This document shows positions 1 through 10,337 of a stretch of 64,000 bases of DNA, in pieces; within the stretch, counting starts at the first letter, position 1, and each line of letters starts with the position of its first letter. The DNA is from Hoyosella altamirensis (GTDB taxonomy: Bacteria; Actinomycetota; Actinomycetes; Mycobacteriales; Mycobacteriaceae): contig NZ_JACHWS010000002.1 of assembly GCF_014191505.1 (NCBI RefSeq), positions 806,001 to 870,000 of the forward strand, in the 5' to 3' direction. The notes beneath the pieces are model-generated. The model had not been told where the DNA came from, did not search any database, and was given only the letters and a program-made list of their open reading frames with translations. The position numbers were made by a program, and so were the translations under genes.

Positions 1-708
1 GCCACAATCCGGACGGACCGTCAGCGCAACTACGCGTGTCCCGTGAGTTTCCGGAAGCAGCAGGCGCACTGTCCGCTCCCCGCCGACAACTTCTACACTC
101 GAACCGAGCAGGGGCGTATCCGCCGGAAATCCGTGCTCACCGAGACACGCTCCGAGTGCGGATCCACTGAGCTGACCAGTTTCCGCGCGGGAACCAAACG
201 CCGAAAGCGGGCCGGTGGTCGCGTCCCCAGCTACTTGATTCGATGGCTGCGCACTGAACGCAGGCGACGCAGATGGCGTATCGAGAACCGCTACCCCGGC
301 AAATACCGCGATGCCGGCCGCCGCGGTCCCGGCGAGGACTGCGAGAACTGAACGGTTCCAGCGACGATTGCGATGCAGCTGGCTCACATTCGCGGGCTGT
401 GTCCCCGAAGTCCCCGAAGCTTCCGCTGTTGCCTGTTCGATTGCCGCGGTGAGCCGGGCAGAAAACTCGGCAGGAATGTCCTCACATGCGCCCGGCTGGC
501 ACTGCAACTGCGAGAGCTCGCTCCGGATGGTGCTGAGAGCGGCGAGCACCGGCGCTGCGTGCGGATCTGCCTGGATGTGGGCCCGCATGTGCGATGCCAC
601 GGCCTCTGGATACACGCCAGCGTCGAGATCGGCGAGGACCTCTCGACTGAAAGGAGGTTCGGGCACAACGATTGGTGCGTTCTGGGTGAGGTGCGCATCC
701 TCCGGCAT
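1..708 (-). CDS. rsmA: Anti-sigma-M factor, RsmA-like (partial)
   Basis: This frame is open from an ATG at 708 to the left edge (236 codons, no stop). A very good ribosome binding site, AAGGAGGA, sits six bases before the ATG. The N-terminal half is soluble, rich in Asp and Glu, and resembles the anti-sigma domain that holds SigM. Around residues 120-140 there is one hydrophobic segment (VLAVLAGTAAAGIAVFAGVA), which would anchor it in the membrane, followed by an extracytoplasmic domain with at least two cysteines (ACLGEHGF and PDCG). It lies 67 bases downstream of sigM on the same strand, as rsmA does in mycobacteria. Function is inferred mainly from position and topology, because anti-sigma sequences diverge fast. 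Confidence 0.8.
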   Translation of the reverse strand, partial: MPEDAHLTQNAPIVVPEPPFSREVLADLDAGVYPEAVASHMRAHIQADPHAAPVLAALSTIRSELSQLQCQPGACEDIPAEFSARLTAAIEQATAEASGTSGTQPANVSQLHRNRRWNRSVLAVLAGTAAAGIAVFAGVAVLDTPSASPAFSAQPSNQVAGDATTGPLSAFGSRAETGQLSGSALGACLGEHGFPADTPLLGSSVEVVGGERTVRLLLPETHGTRVVALTVRPDCG

Positions 709-775
709 GGCGTCCTCCTTCCCGGGCCTCTTCTTGGGCTCCCCTACCCCGGGAGCAATTTCTCTACGTGGCACA

Positions 776-1381
776 TCAGGGATAGACGCTCCGGTCAAGC
801 GTCTGGTTCCCTTCCACTCGCAAATAATTCAGCGACTGTGCGAGCTTTAGCCGTGCGCGAGCACATCGGCTCTTGATAGTTCCGGTGGGAACGCCCAAAC
901 GCTCGGCCGCCTCGGCCACCGAGAGGCCCTCAACATCGACCGCGACGACGGCTGCGCGCTGCTCGCGCGGCAACTGGAACAATGCGCGTTCGACGTCGAG
1001 CGTGAACTCGAGTTCCCCGATCGGGTCGTCCCGCCGACGGATATGTGCAGAAAGCTCCTCGTCCAGCGGCACTGTCGCTCGGACGCGATTCCGGCGAATG
1101 CGGTCCAGACAGGCGTTGACCACAATCCGGTGCAGCCAGCTCAGTACCGCGGCGTCCGCCCGGAAAGACCCGGCCATCCGGTGCGCTGACAGAAGCGCAT
1201 CTTGAAGCGCATCGGCAGCGTCATCGACGCTATAACTTGTTCTTTTTGCTACCCGCCACAAGTAGTTGCGATGCCTCTGGACTAGTTCGGTGAAGGCCCG
1301 CGAGTCCCCCGACACATGCGCGGCCAACAATTCCGAGTCCGACATCTCCCCTGCGGCGACCCCCCATGTGTGTCGCACCAC
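776..1381 (-). CDS. sigM: ECF RNA polymerase sigma factor SigM
   Basis: An extracytoplasmic-function sigma factor. Region 2 begins at SDSELLAAHVSGDSRAF and contains the core-binding segment DDAADALQDALLSAHR. Region 4 ends with the helix-turn-helix GLSVAEAAERLGVPTGTIKS, which reads the -35 element. The open frame begins with two GTG codons at 1381, but homology supports an internal ATG at 1345 (MSDSELL), giving about 189 residues; neither start has a well-spaced ribosome site. It is followed by the anti-sigma gene and preceded by the murJ operon, separated by a strong hairpin, so it probably has its own promoter. The family handles cell-envelope and oxidative stress. Confidence 0.9.
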   Translation of the reverse strand: MVRHTWGVAAGEMSDSELLAAHVSGDSRAFTELVQRHRNYLWRVAKRTSYSVDDAADALQDALLSAHRMAGSFRADAAVLSWLHRIVVNACLDRIRRNRVRATVPLDEELSAHIRRRDDPIGELEFTLDVERALFQLPREQRAAVVAVDVEGLSVAEAAERLGVPTGTIKSRCARARLKLAQSLNYLRVEGNQTLDRSVYP

Positions 1382-1449
1382 GGAAGAATAACCCGGAGTG
1401 ATTCAGAATACGAATCAAACGGACAGAAGCTACAACCTACGCAGTTCGG

Positions 1450-1491
1450 GCTTACGGGGCGCTGCTTGCTAGGGAGCAGCCCCCCGTAAGC
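1450..1491 (-). terminator. Hairpin between murJ and sigM
   Basis: An inverted repeat pairs GCTTACGGGG with CCCCGTAAGC (10 bp), continued after one unpaired base by GCTGCT/AGCAGC around an 8-base loop. It begins six bases after the murJ stop, so it can end the mutT4-DUF6049-murJ transcript. There is no clear T run on the minus strand, so termination may not be purely intrinsic. Confidence 0.65.
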
Positions 1492-1496
1492 GAATC

Positions 1497-4400
1497 TCAC
1501 CGCCGTGCAGTGAATCTCAGTTCGTTGATGGTCGACTGCATACGCCCCTCAGCCTCACTCAATTCATCAATCCAAATGAGGATGTACTGGCTTGCTGGCG
1601 CCGCACCCATCTGAATCTGCGTGACCTCATCCTCAAGGACAGTGGTGGCAATGACGTCGGTGGAATCGAAATCTGGATCGGTACTGTCTGCTGTGCGAAT
1701 TTCGACATTCGACCCTGGACGGTCTGTCCGAACCTCCACCTGAGATAGCTCGAAGGCATCATCAAACGCGACGATGAGGCCCACGCCGCTCTTGAAGGCC
1801 GGGAACTGCTGGAAGTACTGCGACGTCGTCCACGCGGTGTCGGGATCGCCATCGATGGCGAGTTCAGCGAGTCCTGGGTTGTCAGCCTGCTGCTGCGGCG
1901 AGTAGACAGTGACGCTGGACGGGAAGACGGAAAACGTGACTTGCCGCGTATTGCCTTGGCCCCCTGGAGCCTGCTCCTCTGCCGTGAACCCGAGAGGCTG
2001 ACGCGATACGGGCGTGTTTGTGCCCGACCCCATCAGTAGCTGGGTCAGCTGGGTTATCGCGATCGTCAGAATCAGCACGGTAGCGATCGCGAGCAGGGTG
2101 AGCACCGCGACCACCCGGATTGATCGGCTGCGCCGCTCCTCCGGAGTCATGAGGACCGCTTGCGGCTTGATACGGACAGCTCGGGGACGCACTTTCGCTT
2201 GCGATGCGCGAATCACCGGGATCATGTCGGTTGCCTGGTCGGCCATCGTCGCCTGATCCAGAATCTGCTGGACGGTGGCTGCGGTCCGGATACCGCTGCT
2301 TGGCTGAAGCGCACGGAGAGCGACAGCAGAGATTTCGTAGGGCACCTCGGGCCGGATGCGCCGCGGATCAACGGGGGATCCGTCCTCGGCGAATTCAGCC
2401 GCTGGCAGGCCACCAACAGTTGTGCCTGGCTTGGCGAAGGCCGCGCCTGTGTGGCGCCGGTGGGTATGCGTGGCGACGAGTGCGGGCCCCAGCTCGGCGA
2501 GTGGCCAGTGGCCGGTGACAAGCGTGTAGAGCGCCGCGCCAAGGCCGTGTACGTCGGAGGACTGGTCTGCGTCCGCAGCCGTACCAGGGAAGGCGAGCAC
2601 TGCATCCCCGGACGAGTTGATCCGAATTCGGTCCGGGTGGTCGATGGACAGCGCTGTACCCGTCCGGTGGGCAGCCTCAGCTGCACCCGCCAGCGTGCGC
2701 ACAGCCCGCGCTGCGCCCGCGGGCGAAGGATTGGTCCGGGCGATGTCCCCCAGGGACTGGCCAGGCGTCCACTCAGAGATCACGATGCCGCCCGCGCGGC
2801 CCTTCACTACATCGAGGACACGGGCCAGGCCGGGCGAATCGATCCGTGCAAGCCGCAGCGTCCGCGCGAGCAGCGAATCATGTCGTTCGCCGGACGGGCT
2901 GCCCTCCGCTGTCGCCGCCGTGACAAAGGTCAGGGCTACGTCGCGCTCGAGTTTCAGGTCCCAGGCCTGCCAGAACCGAAGGCCCCGTGCGCGGCCGTGC
3001 TCCTCCACCAGGCGGTAACGCCCACCTGCGACGATGGTTCCGGGCATCAGTCGTGGCCGACGAGTGCTGTGAGCACCGTCCTGGGCGTCGCGGTTCTCGC
3101 CCGATTCCTCTGGATGCCCGGTACTTTCCTGAGCACGGGACTCTCCCGAGTGGTTATCACCCTCGTTATCTGGCGCTGGTGTGTTCTCCAGCTCTGTCAG
3201 GGCGTCAGTTGAGTCCTTCATGTTCATTCCTTCAGCCACACGGGGTGACACGTTGGCACGGTTTGCGGCGTCGCTTTGTTCGCTTGACTGAGTGTGTTCC
3301 GGCCCAGCGTACGGCAGGTTGCGACCGGAATCAGCGTGCTGTTGCGGAGCGTCACGCGATTCCTTGCTCACAGACCCCCCTGTGGCGGCCATCACAGGCT
3401 TTCGGCGGGCTTTTCCAGCAATACGGCCCACCAGACTCCACACGAGGCGCACCTCGGGAACTCCGAGCTTCAGCAGAATGGCGTACGTGATGCCAAAGAT
3501 AATCACAGCCGAGTAGACGACGCTGACGAGGTCGCCCGTCCGGCCCCATGACTCGGTCACGGTAGGAAGGCCGAATATCAGCGAGGAGAACAGCATTACT
3601 ATTGCGCCGACCAGCGAGGCGCTGAACACCACGAACATAGAGCTGAACGTGTAGCGCAATCGGAGCGGGCCTAGGCTGCGGCGCAGCAAAGCTGCTCCCA
3701 CCACCGCTCCCGCAAGAAAGCCAGCGCCGTTGGCGAAGTGCAGCAGCGCAACGACTTGCGTTGGGTCATTGGCGACCGTAGGTGCCAGCACCGAGAGGAT
3801 GACCTTGACGACTGTGATGCCCACGATGATGAAGTTGGGAATCCATGCTTCATGCCGGGCGTAGAAGACTCGAAGATGAAGGAGTACGAGGGCGTACGGG
3901 ACGAGTGTGAACGCCGAAATTGCCAGCGTTTGGCCGAGTACCGTCGCGTCATCGTACGAGAAATTGCCACCCGTGAAGAGGAGTCGACCGATCGGAATAC
4001 CGCTGACGGTCAGGAACATGATGACCGGTATGAGGGCCACCATCGTGATCCGCGTGGCGGTCGTCAAATCATCGATAACGGCTTTGTTGTCCCCGGCAGC
4101 AGCGTTCCGGCTCATCCGCGGCATGATGGCTGTAAGCACTGCTACCCCAAGAACACCGTATGGGACCTGCAGCAGGAGCCACACTGTCGTGTAGATCAGT
4201 GCCGCACCCTCAGCGGAACCCGACGCGACGTTCATCGTGACGAAGAGTCCTACCTGGCTGATGGCGACGTAGACGACGATCGCAAGCGCCATACCGCCGA
4301 ACTTCTTCAGACGGTCGTCCAGCCCCCAGAGGGGCCGCAACGGGACGTTCGCCTTGCGCAGGAACGGAATAAGAACGAGGACCTGCGCGATTACGCCTAG

Positions 4401-5402
4401 CGTGGTCCCGACACCCAGGAATGCGATCTCACCTACGGACAGTTCAGCGGGGTCGTTCCAGATGATGTAGTAGCCACCGAGCGTTGCGATTGCAATGACG
4501 TTGTTCACGACCGGCGCCCAAGCACCAGGCCCGAAGATCCCCCGCGTGTTGAGGACGGCCGCAAAGACGGCCGTGAGGCCGTAGAACAAGATCTGCGGCA
4601 GCAACAGATAAGCGAAGGCTGTCGCCATGCTTTTGTCGACGACGGACTCGGTCTTGTTCAAGATCAGGGTCACGAGCAGCGGTGCGCATAATGTTGCAAT
4701 CACTGTCGCTCCAACAAGGAGCGTTCCTGCCAGCGTGATCAGCTGGCGGGTGAACCTCTCGCCCCCATCAGGGTCTTCACGTTCAGCACGAACAAGCACC
4801 GGAACGACAATGGCCGCCAGTACGGCTCCCAGGACGAGTTCGGCCACCATGTTCGGCAGCTGGTTAGCGACACTGAACGCATCGCCCACGAACTTGCCGA
4901 GAACCATGACGAGCAGCAAGGTCCGGAGGAATCCGGTCAGGCGGCTGATTAGCGTCGGGAGCGCCATTGAGCCTGTCGAGCGCATCAAGCTGCGGTCAGC
5001 CTCACCGTGCTTGTTCACCTGAGCAGCGGCGGGTGGGGCGCCGGCAGGCGATTCGGACGGCTGCCCCGGCAATGCGATGGGTGTGGATTGACCAGGAGAT
5101 TCGGGTTCGTTCTGGTGACCGGACAGGTGTGCGGGCGGGGTATCGGGCATGTCCGCGAGCGGGGGTGTTGCCGGTCGGGCTGGTGGCTTCGGCTCGCGTC
5201 GTTCCGTGTGATCGACCAGCCCTTTGTGGCTGGTCTTCGGGCGAACCACTTTGCGCGCGCTGGGCGACCGGTACATCGATACCGGGTAGCGTTCCCACGG
5301 CGGTTTAAGGCCGTGGTGCGAAGAGGCGGGTTCAGCGGCGTCCGAACCGGTCGTGCCTTCGCTGCGTGAGGGCAGACCGTCGGGTGTTGTGCCGTCCGTC
5401 AT
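1497..5402 (-). CDS. murJ: Lipid II flippase MurJ (MviN) fused to a pseudokinase domain
   Basis: A 1301-residue protein with the fused layout of mycobacterial MviN (Rv3910). Residues 1-135 are a Pro/Ser-rich cytoplasmic extension. From about 140 to 670 there is the polytopic MurJ core (starts near TLISRLTGFLRT, about 14 membrane segments) that flips lipid II for peptidoglycan synthesis. After a hydrophilic linker, a kinase-like domain starts near residue 790 (VAGGRYRLVEEHG). It lacks a recognisable HRD/DFG catalytic core, so it is probably a pseudokinase that binds phosphoprotein partners, as known for the mycobacterial protein. One more membrane segment near residue 1110 leads to an extracellular beta-rich domain like discoidin/carbohydrate-binding modules (AIDGDPDTAW, ELSQVEVRTD). 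The start overlaps the preceding stop by four bases (ATGA), so it is translationally coupled. Confidence 0.95.
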   Translation of the reverse strand: MTDGTTPDGLPSRSEGTTGSDAAEPASSHHGLKPPWERYPVSMYRSPSARKVVRPKTSHKGLVDHTERREPKPPARPATPPLADMPDTPPAHLSGHQNEPESPGQSTPIALPGQPSESPAGAPPAAAQVNKHGEADRSLMRSTGSMALPTLISRLTGFLRTLLLVMVLGKFVGDAFSVANQLPNMVAELVLGAVLAAIVVPVLVRAEREDPDGGERFTRQLITLAGTLLVGATVIATLCAPLLVTLILNKTESVVDKSMATAFAYLLLPQILFYGLTAVFAAVLNTRGIFGPGAWAPVVNNVIAIATLGGYYIIWNDPAELSVGEIAFLGVGTTLGVIAQVLVLIPFLRKANVPLRPLWGLDDRLKKFGGMALAIVVYVAISQVGLFVTMNVASGSAEGAALIYTTVWLLLQVPYGVLGVAVLTAIMPRMSRNAAAGDNKAVIDDLTTATRITMVALIPVIMFLTVSGIPIGRLLFTGGNFSYDDATVLGQTLAISAFTLVPYALVLLHLRVFYARHEAWIPNFIIVGITVVKVILSVLAPTVANDPTQVVALLHFANGAGFLAGAVVGAALLRRSLGPLRLRYTFSSMFVVFSASLVGAIVMLFSSLIFGLPTVTESWGRTGDLVSVVYSAVIIFGITYAILLKLGVPEVRLVWSLVGRIAGKARRKPVMAATGGSVSKESRDAPQQHADSGRNLPYAGPEHTQSSEQSDAANRANVSPRVAEGMNMKDSTDALTELENTPAPDNEGDNHSGESRAQESTGHPEESGENRDAQDGAHSTRRPRLMPGTIVAGGRYRLVEEHGRARGLRFWQAWDLKLERDVALTFVTAATAEGSPSGERHDSLLARTLRLARIDSPGLARVLDVVKGRAGGIVISEWTPGQSLGDIARTNPSPAGAARAVRTLAGAAEAAHRTGTALSIDHPDRIRINSSGDAVLAFPGTAADADQSSDVHGLGAALYTLVTGHWPLAELGPALVATHTHRRHTGAAFAKPGTTVGGLPAAEFAEDGSPVDPRRIRPEVPYEISAVALRALQPSSGIRTAATVQQILDQATMADQATDMIPVIRASQAKVRPRAVRIKPQAVLMTPEERRSRSIRVVAVLTLLAIATVLILTIAITQLTQLLMGSGTNTPVSRQPLGFTAEEQAPGGQGNTRQVTFSVFPSSVTVYSPQQQADNPGLAELAIDGDPDTAWTTSQYFQQFPAFKSGVGLIVAFDDAFELSQVEVRTDRPGSNVEIRTADSTDPDFDSTDVIATTVLEDEVTQIQMGAAPASQYILIWIDELSEAEGRMQSTINELRFTARR

Positions 5403-7843
5403 GGGCGTTCGTGACCTTCATCTGCAGGGTCGGGCTGACCGCGGAAGCGGTGCCAAAGGCGACGGCCGGCGAGTGCCAGCAACAATGCACCCGCGCAGGC
5501 GGTCAGAATCGTCATTATCTGTCCATACGCGGTGGAGCGTACCGAGATCCGGATGGCCTCCCCGAGCACATGGTGGTCAGGTGTGGTGAGCTGAATATCT
5601 ACCGCGAATTGTCGCGTGTGGCTCACTTCCGTGGGAATGGAGAGCTGTCTATGGCTTCTCGGTGGCAATTGCTCGACCCCAAGGTCCGCGATCTCGATGC
5701 CCGGCGGCGCCGACACTTGCAATCGCACCTGGACGGGCACAGGAAGATCGTTGCGCGCAACGAGGAGCAGTGGACTCTGGCCGGACGCAAGTGTGTAGAC
5801 GCCACCAGGGTTGAGCACTGTCACCTGGGTATGGAGAAAGTTCAGTGTGTCTTGGACTGTGTCGAGGCGTAACCGTGCTGCAGCGTCCGCGGAGCTGTGG
5901 TCGGTCCCGCCCTCTGGCGTTATCACCCGCCGATCGGCCGCAGTGAGGGCACGCAATAGGTCTCCCCACAATGGGGCCAGAAAAGCGTCTGGAGTGAGCG
6001 GCAGGTTCGGATCGGTGACCAGCGCAGAGCGCAGCTGTTCAAGCTCGCGAGCAGTAATACTGAGCGGCTCGAGGACGTCGTCCGATACCCGGTCGCTGTC
6101 GTTCTGCTGGGGGTACTGAACGATTCCCTCTGGATGATTGTTGCGCTCGGCGGCTGTGGCGACACCATCCAGTGGTGCGGGGGTTATCAGACCCGCGCTG
6201 AACAACTGAGTAATCGTCTGCAGTATCGCCGAGCCTTCCGCGATGTCGATCCGCCAGTTCTGCGGGGGCACCACCATCAGGGTCTGGGGGCCGGGCCCAT
6301 TCGATCCATTACCGTTCGCCGCGAGGGCCGGCCACACAAGTGCGCCGAGCGCGTCGTGCATTCGCTGCAATCGGGGTGCCTGCGCGGCGTCTCGCGAGCC
6401 CCCTGAAACGTACGAGGGCACCTGAGGGGACCCGCCCACAGCCGCCAAAGCACCGGCAGTTGCCGGATCGAACAGCGTCGCGGTCAGTGCTCGATCCGGA
6501 TCTTCGGTATTCGGCAGGCTCACGCGTGCGAAGCTGTTCCGTGCCTGTTCAGAGCTGTTTAGTGCGACCTGGTTGGACGCTACCAACGCGGTGCCACCGG
6601 TGGTGTCCGCGAGCATGCCCGCGCTCTGCTCGCTGAGCAGCCCGGACTCTGGCAGGGTGACCGCTCGAACCGGGTCGGTACCAAGAACCGCAGCGAGGAT
6701 GTCGCTAGGTGTCACAAGAGCGCGTGCGGCGAAGTCACTGTTGCCGAGACGAGCGAGCGCCTCGAGGTCAACCTGTCCATACGGTAATGCCACGGTGCAT
6801 ACGTCTTCACTGAGCTGACGCAAACGAGCAAGCCACTCTGACGCGGCAGCAGTGCCGGCACCTGGGCGGGTGACTCCGGTGGGATCGGCTGGATCTACGG
6901 CAACTTGATATCCCGGCTGCATAGCGTCAACAGCGATGAGAAGATCGGGGTCGATCGCAAGGCAAACAGATTCCGCGAGCTGCGCAGCGGATTCGCCGTT
7001 GCGGCCTATAGCCTCCTCAAGCGCGGTAAGTGCTTCGTCCAAATGACCCCCTGCGCTCAGGGATCCTGCGAGTGAATCGTCCAGCAGGCGCAGATTTCGG
7101 CCGTCCCCTGTACCGCCAGGCGCGATTTTCGGAGTCTCTGCCAGCGGCCACAGCAAAGTGATCGGAAGGGGGCGTCTGACTGTCGGCGTCACGGGGGCCT
7201 CAGACACAGCACCTGCAGCACGATCTGACTCCGGGGCTTCGCTCACCGAACGCGGCAAACCGATGACTGGGAGCAGAAACCTCGCGGTATCGGAACGAAG
7301 TCCGACTCCGCCACCCGTGGTTGCTGTTGTGCTGACGAGCAGCGGATACACGCCAGGTCCTGGGATGTGCAGCGAATTGCCGGTTTCAGATCTGTAGGGG
7401 AACGTGATGGTGAAACGTGCGGACTCCCCAGGATCAATGGAAGCTCCCACCGGCACTGTGGGTGTGATGATGCGATAGTCAGCTTCTGTCAGCTCCCCTG
7501 TCCTGCGAAGGCCTTCGCTCTCGTTCACCGCAGCGGCGCGCTGTAACCGAACGGCCGCATCCGAAATCGTGCTGCCGCTGTTGTTGGTGATCGTTCCGGT
7601 CACAATCAAAGTGGGCGACGAGTTAGGAGTCACAACTGGCGGCGCTACCGAATCGATAGTGACGGTGAGGGGCTCAGTCGCGGTGCCCGCGTCATCCGCA
7701 CCCGGCTGCCCGAAAGCCACCCCCGAGGCCACAGTGAGTATCAGTCCCAGCGCCAGCAGAAAGGCACAGGGTGCCCGCCACATACTTCTGCGGGAACTGG
7801 CCTGGCAACGGTCGCCAGCCCGTGGTGTTTGCAACGATGTCAT
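5399..7843 (-). CDS. DUF6049-family secreted membrane protein (Rv3909-like)
   Basis: An 814-residue protein with a signal sequence at about residues 22-46 ([18 protein letters not shown]), a long extracytoplasmic part and one C-terminal membrane helix ([19 protein letters not shown]) with a short basic tail. Length and position between mutT4 and murJ match the uncharacterised mycobacterial protein Rv3909. Its stop overlaps the murJ start and its start overlaps the mutT4 stop, four bases each, so the three are one operon. A periplasmic-side partner of lipid II export is plausible from context, but no catalytic motif is visible. Confidence 0.85.
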   Translation of the reverse strand: MTSLQTPRAGDRCQASSRRSMWRAPCAFLLALGLILTVASGVAFGQPGADDAGTATEPLTVTIDSVAPPVVTPNSSPTLIVTGTITNNSGSTISDAAVRLQRAAAVNESEGLRRTGELTEADYRIITPTVPVGASIDPGESARFTITFPYRSETGNSLHIPGPGVYPLLVSTTATTGGGVGLRSDTARFLLPVIGLPRSVSEAPESDRAAGAVSEAPVTPTVRRPLPITLLWPLAETPKIAPGGTGDGRNLRLLDDSLAGSLSAGGHLDEALTALEEAIGRNGESAAQLAESVCLAIDPDLLIAVDAMQPGYQVAVDPADPTGVTRPGAGTAAASEWLARLRQLSEDVCTVALPYGQVDLEALARLGNSDFAARALVTPSDILAAVLGTDPVRAVTLPESGLLSEQSAGMLADTTGGTALVASNQVALNSSEQARNSFARVSLPNTEDPDRALTATLFDPATAGALAAVGGSPQVPSYVSGGSRDAAQAPRLQRMHDALGALVWPALAANGNGSNGPGPQTLMVVPPQNWRIDIAEGSAILQTITQLFSAGLITPAPLDGVATAAERNNHPEGIVQYPQQNDSDRVSDDVLEPLSITARELEQLRSALVTDPNLPLTPDAFLAPLWGDLLRALTAADRRVITPEGGTDHSSADAAARLRLDTVQDTLNFLHTQVTVLNPGGVYTLASGQSPLLLVARNDLPVPVQVRLQVSAPPGIEIADLGVEQLPPRSHRQLSIPTEVSHTRQFAVDIQLTTPDHHVLGEAIRISVRSTAYGQIMTILTACAGALLLALAGRRLWHRFRGQPDPADEGHERP

Positions 7844-8718
7844 ATCTGGGGCTTGTCCAGTGACTCCGCAGGTTCCGGATCGTTCTGGTGTCCCCGAGTC
7901 TGCAGCTTCGGCGCCACGCCTTCATTGCCCGTACCCTCGTGATCCGGCTTCGCGGCATTCGCCGCGTCTGCGGCTAGATTCCTCAGGCCGTCAAGAGAGG
8001 ACGCCATACTTGCAATCAATTCCGCGGCCATGCGTGCCAGTTTCCGCTCATCCGCGTAGGCAAGGCGCGAATCGAGTTCAGCAAGCGGAACCCATGCGAC
8101 TTCTGACACTTCCATGTCTGCGTCGGACAGTTCGCCTCCAAGGAACCGCATGAGGTAGTGGTGAACCGTTTTGTGAACTCTGCGTCCTTCAGTTACGAAC
8201 CAGTAGTCGATACTGCCTAGTGACGCGAGAATCCGACCCTGGATTCCGGTTTCCTCTGCCACCTCGCGCATAGCGGTCTGCTCTGCTGTTTCGCCTCGCT
8301 CGATGTGTCCCTTAGGCAGCGACCAAAGGAGTCGGCCTCGCCGGTCGAGCCGGCCGATCAGCGCAGCTCGAAGCTTGTCGCGGCCGCCGTCCCACCCAGT
8401 GATGACAAGCCCGCCTGCTGACGTTTCGCGAACGGTTCGCAGCCGGCGACCGCGGTGTCCGCGGTGACCGGGCGCACTGCCATTCTGCGGTTTCGGGCGC
8501 GGCTTGCCCGATGGAGTTGCTCCGTGCTGGCTGGCGGACTGCTGCCCAGTGGTCGTGTGGACGTTGGTCTCTTTGTCGCTGTTGACCCCGGAATCAGTGC
8601 CGCTGTGTGGCGTTGTACCAGGAGAATCGTGCGTGGCGTGGCGCTGACCCCGGCCGCCGCGGCGCCGCGGGCGGCGTTTGCGGTGCCTCGGGTGCGCTGC
8701 ACGATCATCAGGGGACAC
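7840..8718 (-). CDS. mutT4: NUDIX hydrolase, MutT4-like
   Basis: A NUDIX pyrophosphatase. The Nudix box reads [22 protein letters not shown], matching GX5EX7REUXEEXG, within the conserved surroundings [13 protein letters not shown] and [18 protein letters not shown]. About 110 residues of Arg/Lys/Gly-rich, low-complexity sequence precede the domain, and a hydrophilic tail follows. The open frame extends to 8859, but the GTG at 8718 ([10 protein letters not shown]) is preferred because the extension would overlap the divergent pcnA promoter. Family members hydrolyse oxidised or other nucleoside diphosphate derivatives; the exact substrate cannot be read here. First gene of the operon with the DUF6049 gene and murJ. 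Confidence 0.88.
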   Translation of the reverse strand: MSPDDRAAHPRHRKRRPRRRGGRGQRHATHDSPGTTPHSGTDSGVNSDKETNVHTTTGQQSASQHGATPSGKPRPKPQNGSAPGHRGHRGRRLRTVRETSAGGLVITGWDGGRDKLRAALIGRLDRRGRLLWSLPKGHIERGETAEQTAMREVAEETGIQGRILASLGSIDYWFVTEGRRVHKTVHHYLMRFLGGELSDADMEVSEVAWVPLAELDSRLAYADERKLARMAAELIASMASSLDGLRNLAADAANAAKPDHEGTGNEGVAPKLQTRGHQNDPEPAESLDKPQI

Positions 8719-8835
8719 TTTGTCATGGTAGCCGGAAGCGAGCGGTGTCCTTGTGAACTCTACTCTGATGTGCGAAGCGGCGCCGGCGGCAGTGCAGCTG
8801 AACTGGGTAAATCCGGTTCTTGGCGCGGCGCCCGG

Positions 8836-8841
8836 TAGGGT
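8836..8841 (+). promoter_or_regulatory. -10 box of pcnA (leaderless start)
   Basis: TAGGGT ends eight bases before the GTG of pcnA and no ribosome binding site intervenes, the arrangement of a leaderless actinobacterial transcript. Confidence 0.55.
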
Positions 8842-8849
8842 GTCTTGGC

Positions 8850-10310
8850 GTGGTTCCACCGTTGAGCGATGACACGCACCTGGAAAGCCTCGCCGCGCAG
8901 CAGCTTGCGACCGCGGCGGTCGCTTTACGTGACCACGACGCGCTCTTCGCGGAGCTCGGCCGGCGCTTCGACGAGATCGGCAGTGAGCTCTTTCTGGTGG
9001 GCGGATCCGTCCGCGACGCCATACTGGGCCGCTTGGGCAACGATCTGGATTTCACAACAAATGCACGGCCAGAGGCTGTGCGGGACGCCCTTCGCGGCTG
9101 GGCTGATGCAATGTGGGAAACCGGGATCGCATTCGGCACCATCAGTGCGAGCAAGCACGGTGTACAGGTAGAAATCACCACGTATCGGACCGATTCCTAC
9201 GACAGGGTTGGGCGCAACCCAGAGGTGAGTTACGGCGATTCGCTGAGTGACGACTTGGTGCGGCGGGATTTCCGCGTGAACGCGATGGCGGTACAGGTTG
9301 GCGTGAGCGGGATAGGGTCCTTCACCGACCCCCTCAACGGTCTGGCCGATCTCGTGGCGGGGGTGCTTGATACTCCGGGTGCGCCGGAGGATTCCTTCAA
9401 TGACGACCCGCTGCGCATGCTCCGTGCTGCGCGGTTTGCTTCCCAGTTGGGCTTGCAGCTCACACCTCGGGTTGATCAGGCAATCCGTGAGATGGCGGAC
9501 CAGATCAATCGAGTGACGGCAGAGCGGATTCGGGCGGAACTCGACAAGCTGATGGAAGGCAGCGACCCTATCGCTGGCCTTGAGGTTCTCGTCGGCACTG
9601 GGCTGGCTGAACATGTACTGCCAGAGGTTCCAGCGATGCAACTCGAGATTGACGAGCATCACCAGCACAAGGATGTCTATACGCATTCGCTGACTGTGCT
9701 GAGGCAGGCAATCGAACGCGAGGATGACGGGCCCGATCTCGTCCTGCGCTGGGCTGCGCTCCTGCACGACATAGGCAAACCCGCGACTCGCAAGCATGAA
9801 CCTGGCGGCGGGGTGAGCTTTCACCACCACGAGGTCGTTGGCGCGAAAATGACGCGGAAGCGGATGCGCGCACTACGCTACTCGAAGCAAATGATCGAGG
9901 ACGTCTCACGCCTTGTCTACCTGCATCTGCGCTTCCACGGCTACGGAAAGGGACAGTGGACAGACTCGGCGGTGCGGAGGTACGTCACCGACGCAGGGCC
10001 TCTGCTGGACAGACTCAATAAGCTTGTCCGCGCCGATTGCACCACTCGTAACAAACGTCGGGCGCTCGCGCTGCAACGCGCGTATGACGATTTAGAAGCC
10101 AGAATTGCCCGGATTCAGGAGCAGGAAGACTTGGAGCGCGTTCGGCCGGACCTCGACGGCAACGCCATCATGGAGCTGCTGGGGCTGCCACCCGGACCCG
10201 AGGTTGGTAAGGCGTGGAAATTCTTGAAAGAACTTCGCCTGGAGCGAGGACCGCTCAGCAGGGATGAAGCGGAGGCCGCGCTGCGCGAATGGTGGGACGG
10301 CCAGAGCTAG
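8850..10310 (+). CDS. pcnA: CCA tRNA nucleotidyltransferase / poly(A) polymerase family (PcnA)
   Basis: Adds or repairs the 3-prime CCA end of tRNAs (or polyadenylates RNA). The N-terminal nucleotidyltransferase domain has [12 protein letters not shown] followed by the metal-binding pair in DLDFTT, and the template region includes [10 protein letters not shown] and [17 protein letters not shown]-terminal HD domain is present ([16 protein letters not shown]). About 486 residues, the usual length for the actinobacterial enzyme. The GTG at 8850 ([12 protein letters not shown]) is chosen because a TAGGGT box lies just upstream; the frame stays open to 8820. Diverges from mutT4, as in mycobacteria. 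Confidence 0.93.
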   Translation: MVPPLSDDTHLESLAAQQLATAAVALRDHDALFAELGRRFDEIGSELFLVGGSVRDAILGRLGNDLDFTTNARPEAVRDALRGWADAMWETGIAFGTISASKHGVQVEITTYRTDSYDRVGRNPEVSYGDSLSDDLVRRDFRVNAMAVQVGVSGIGSFTDPLNGLADLVAGVLDTPGAPEDSFNDDPLRMLRAARFASQLGLQLTPRVDQAIREMADQINRVTAERIRAELDKLMEGSDPIAGLEVLVGTGLAEHVLPEVPAMQLEIDEHHQHKDVYTHSLTVLRQAIEREDDGPDLVLRWAALLHDIGKPATRKHEPGGGVSFHHHEVVGAKMTRKRMRALRYSKQMIEDVSRLVYLHLRFHGYGKGQWTDSAVRRYVTDAGPLLDRLNKLVRADCTTRNKRRALALQRAYDDLEARIARIQEQEDLERVRPDLDGNAIMELLGLPPGPEVGKAWKFLKELRLERGPLSRDEAEAALREWWDGQS

Positions 10311-10337
10311 CCCCACGACAGCTGATTACTGTTCGCC

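Noticed and set aside
2160-3212. A 350-codon plus-strand frame inside murJ
   Set aside because: It is antisense to a strongly conserved protein, rich in Arg and Cys, and has no ribosome site.
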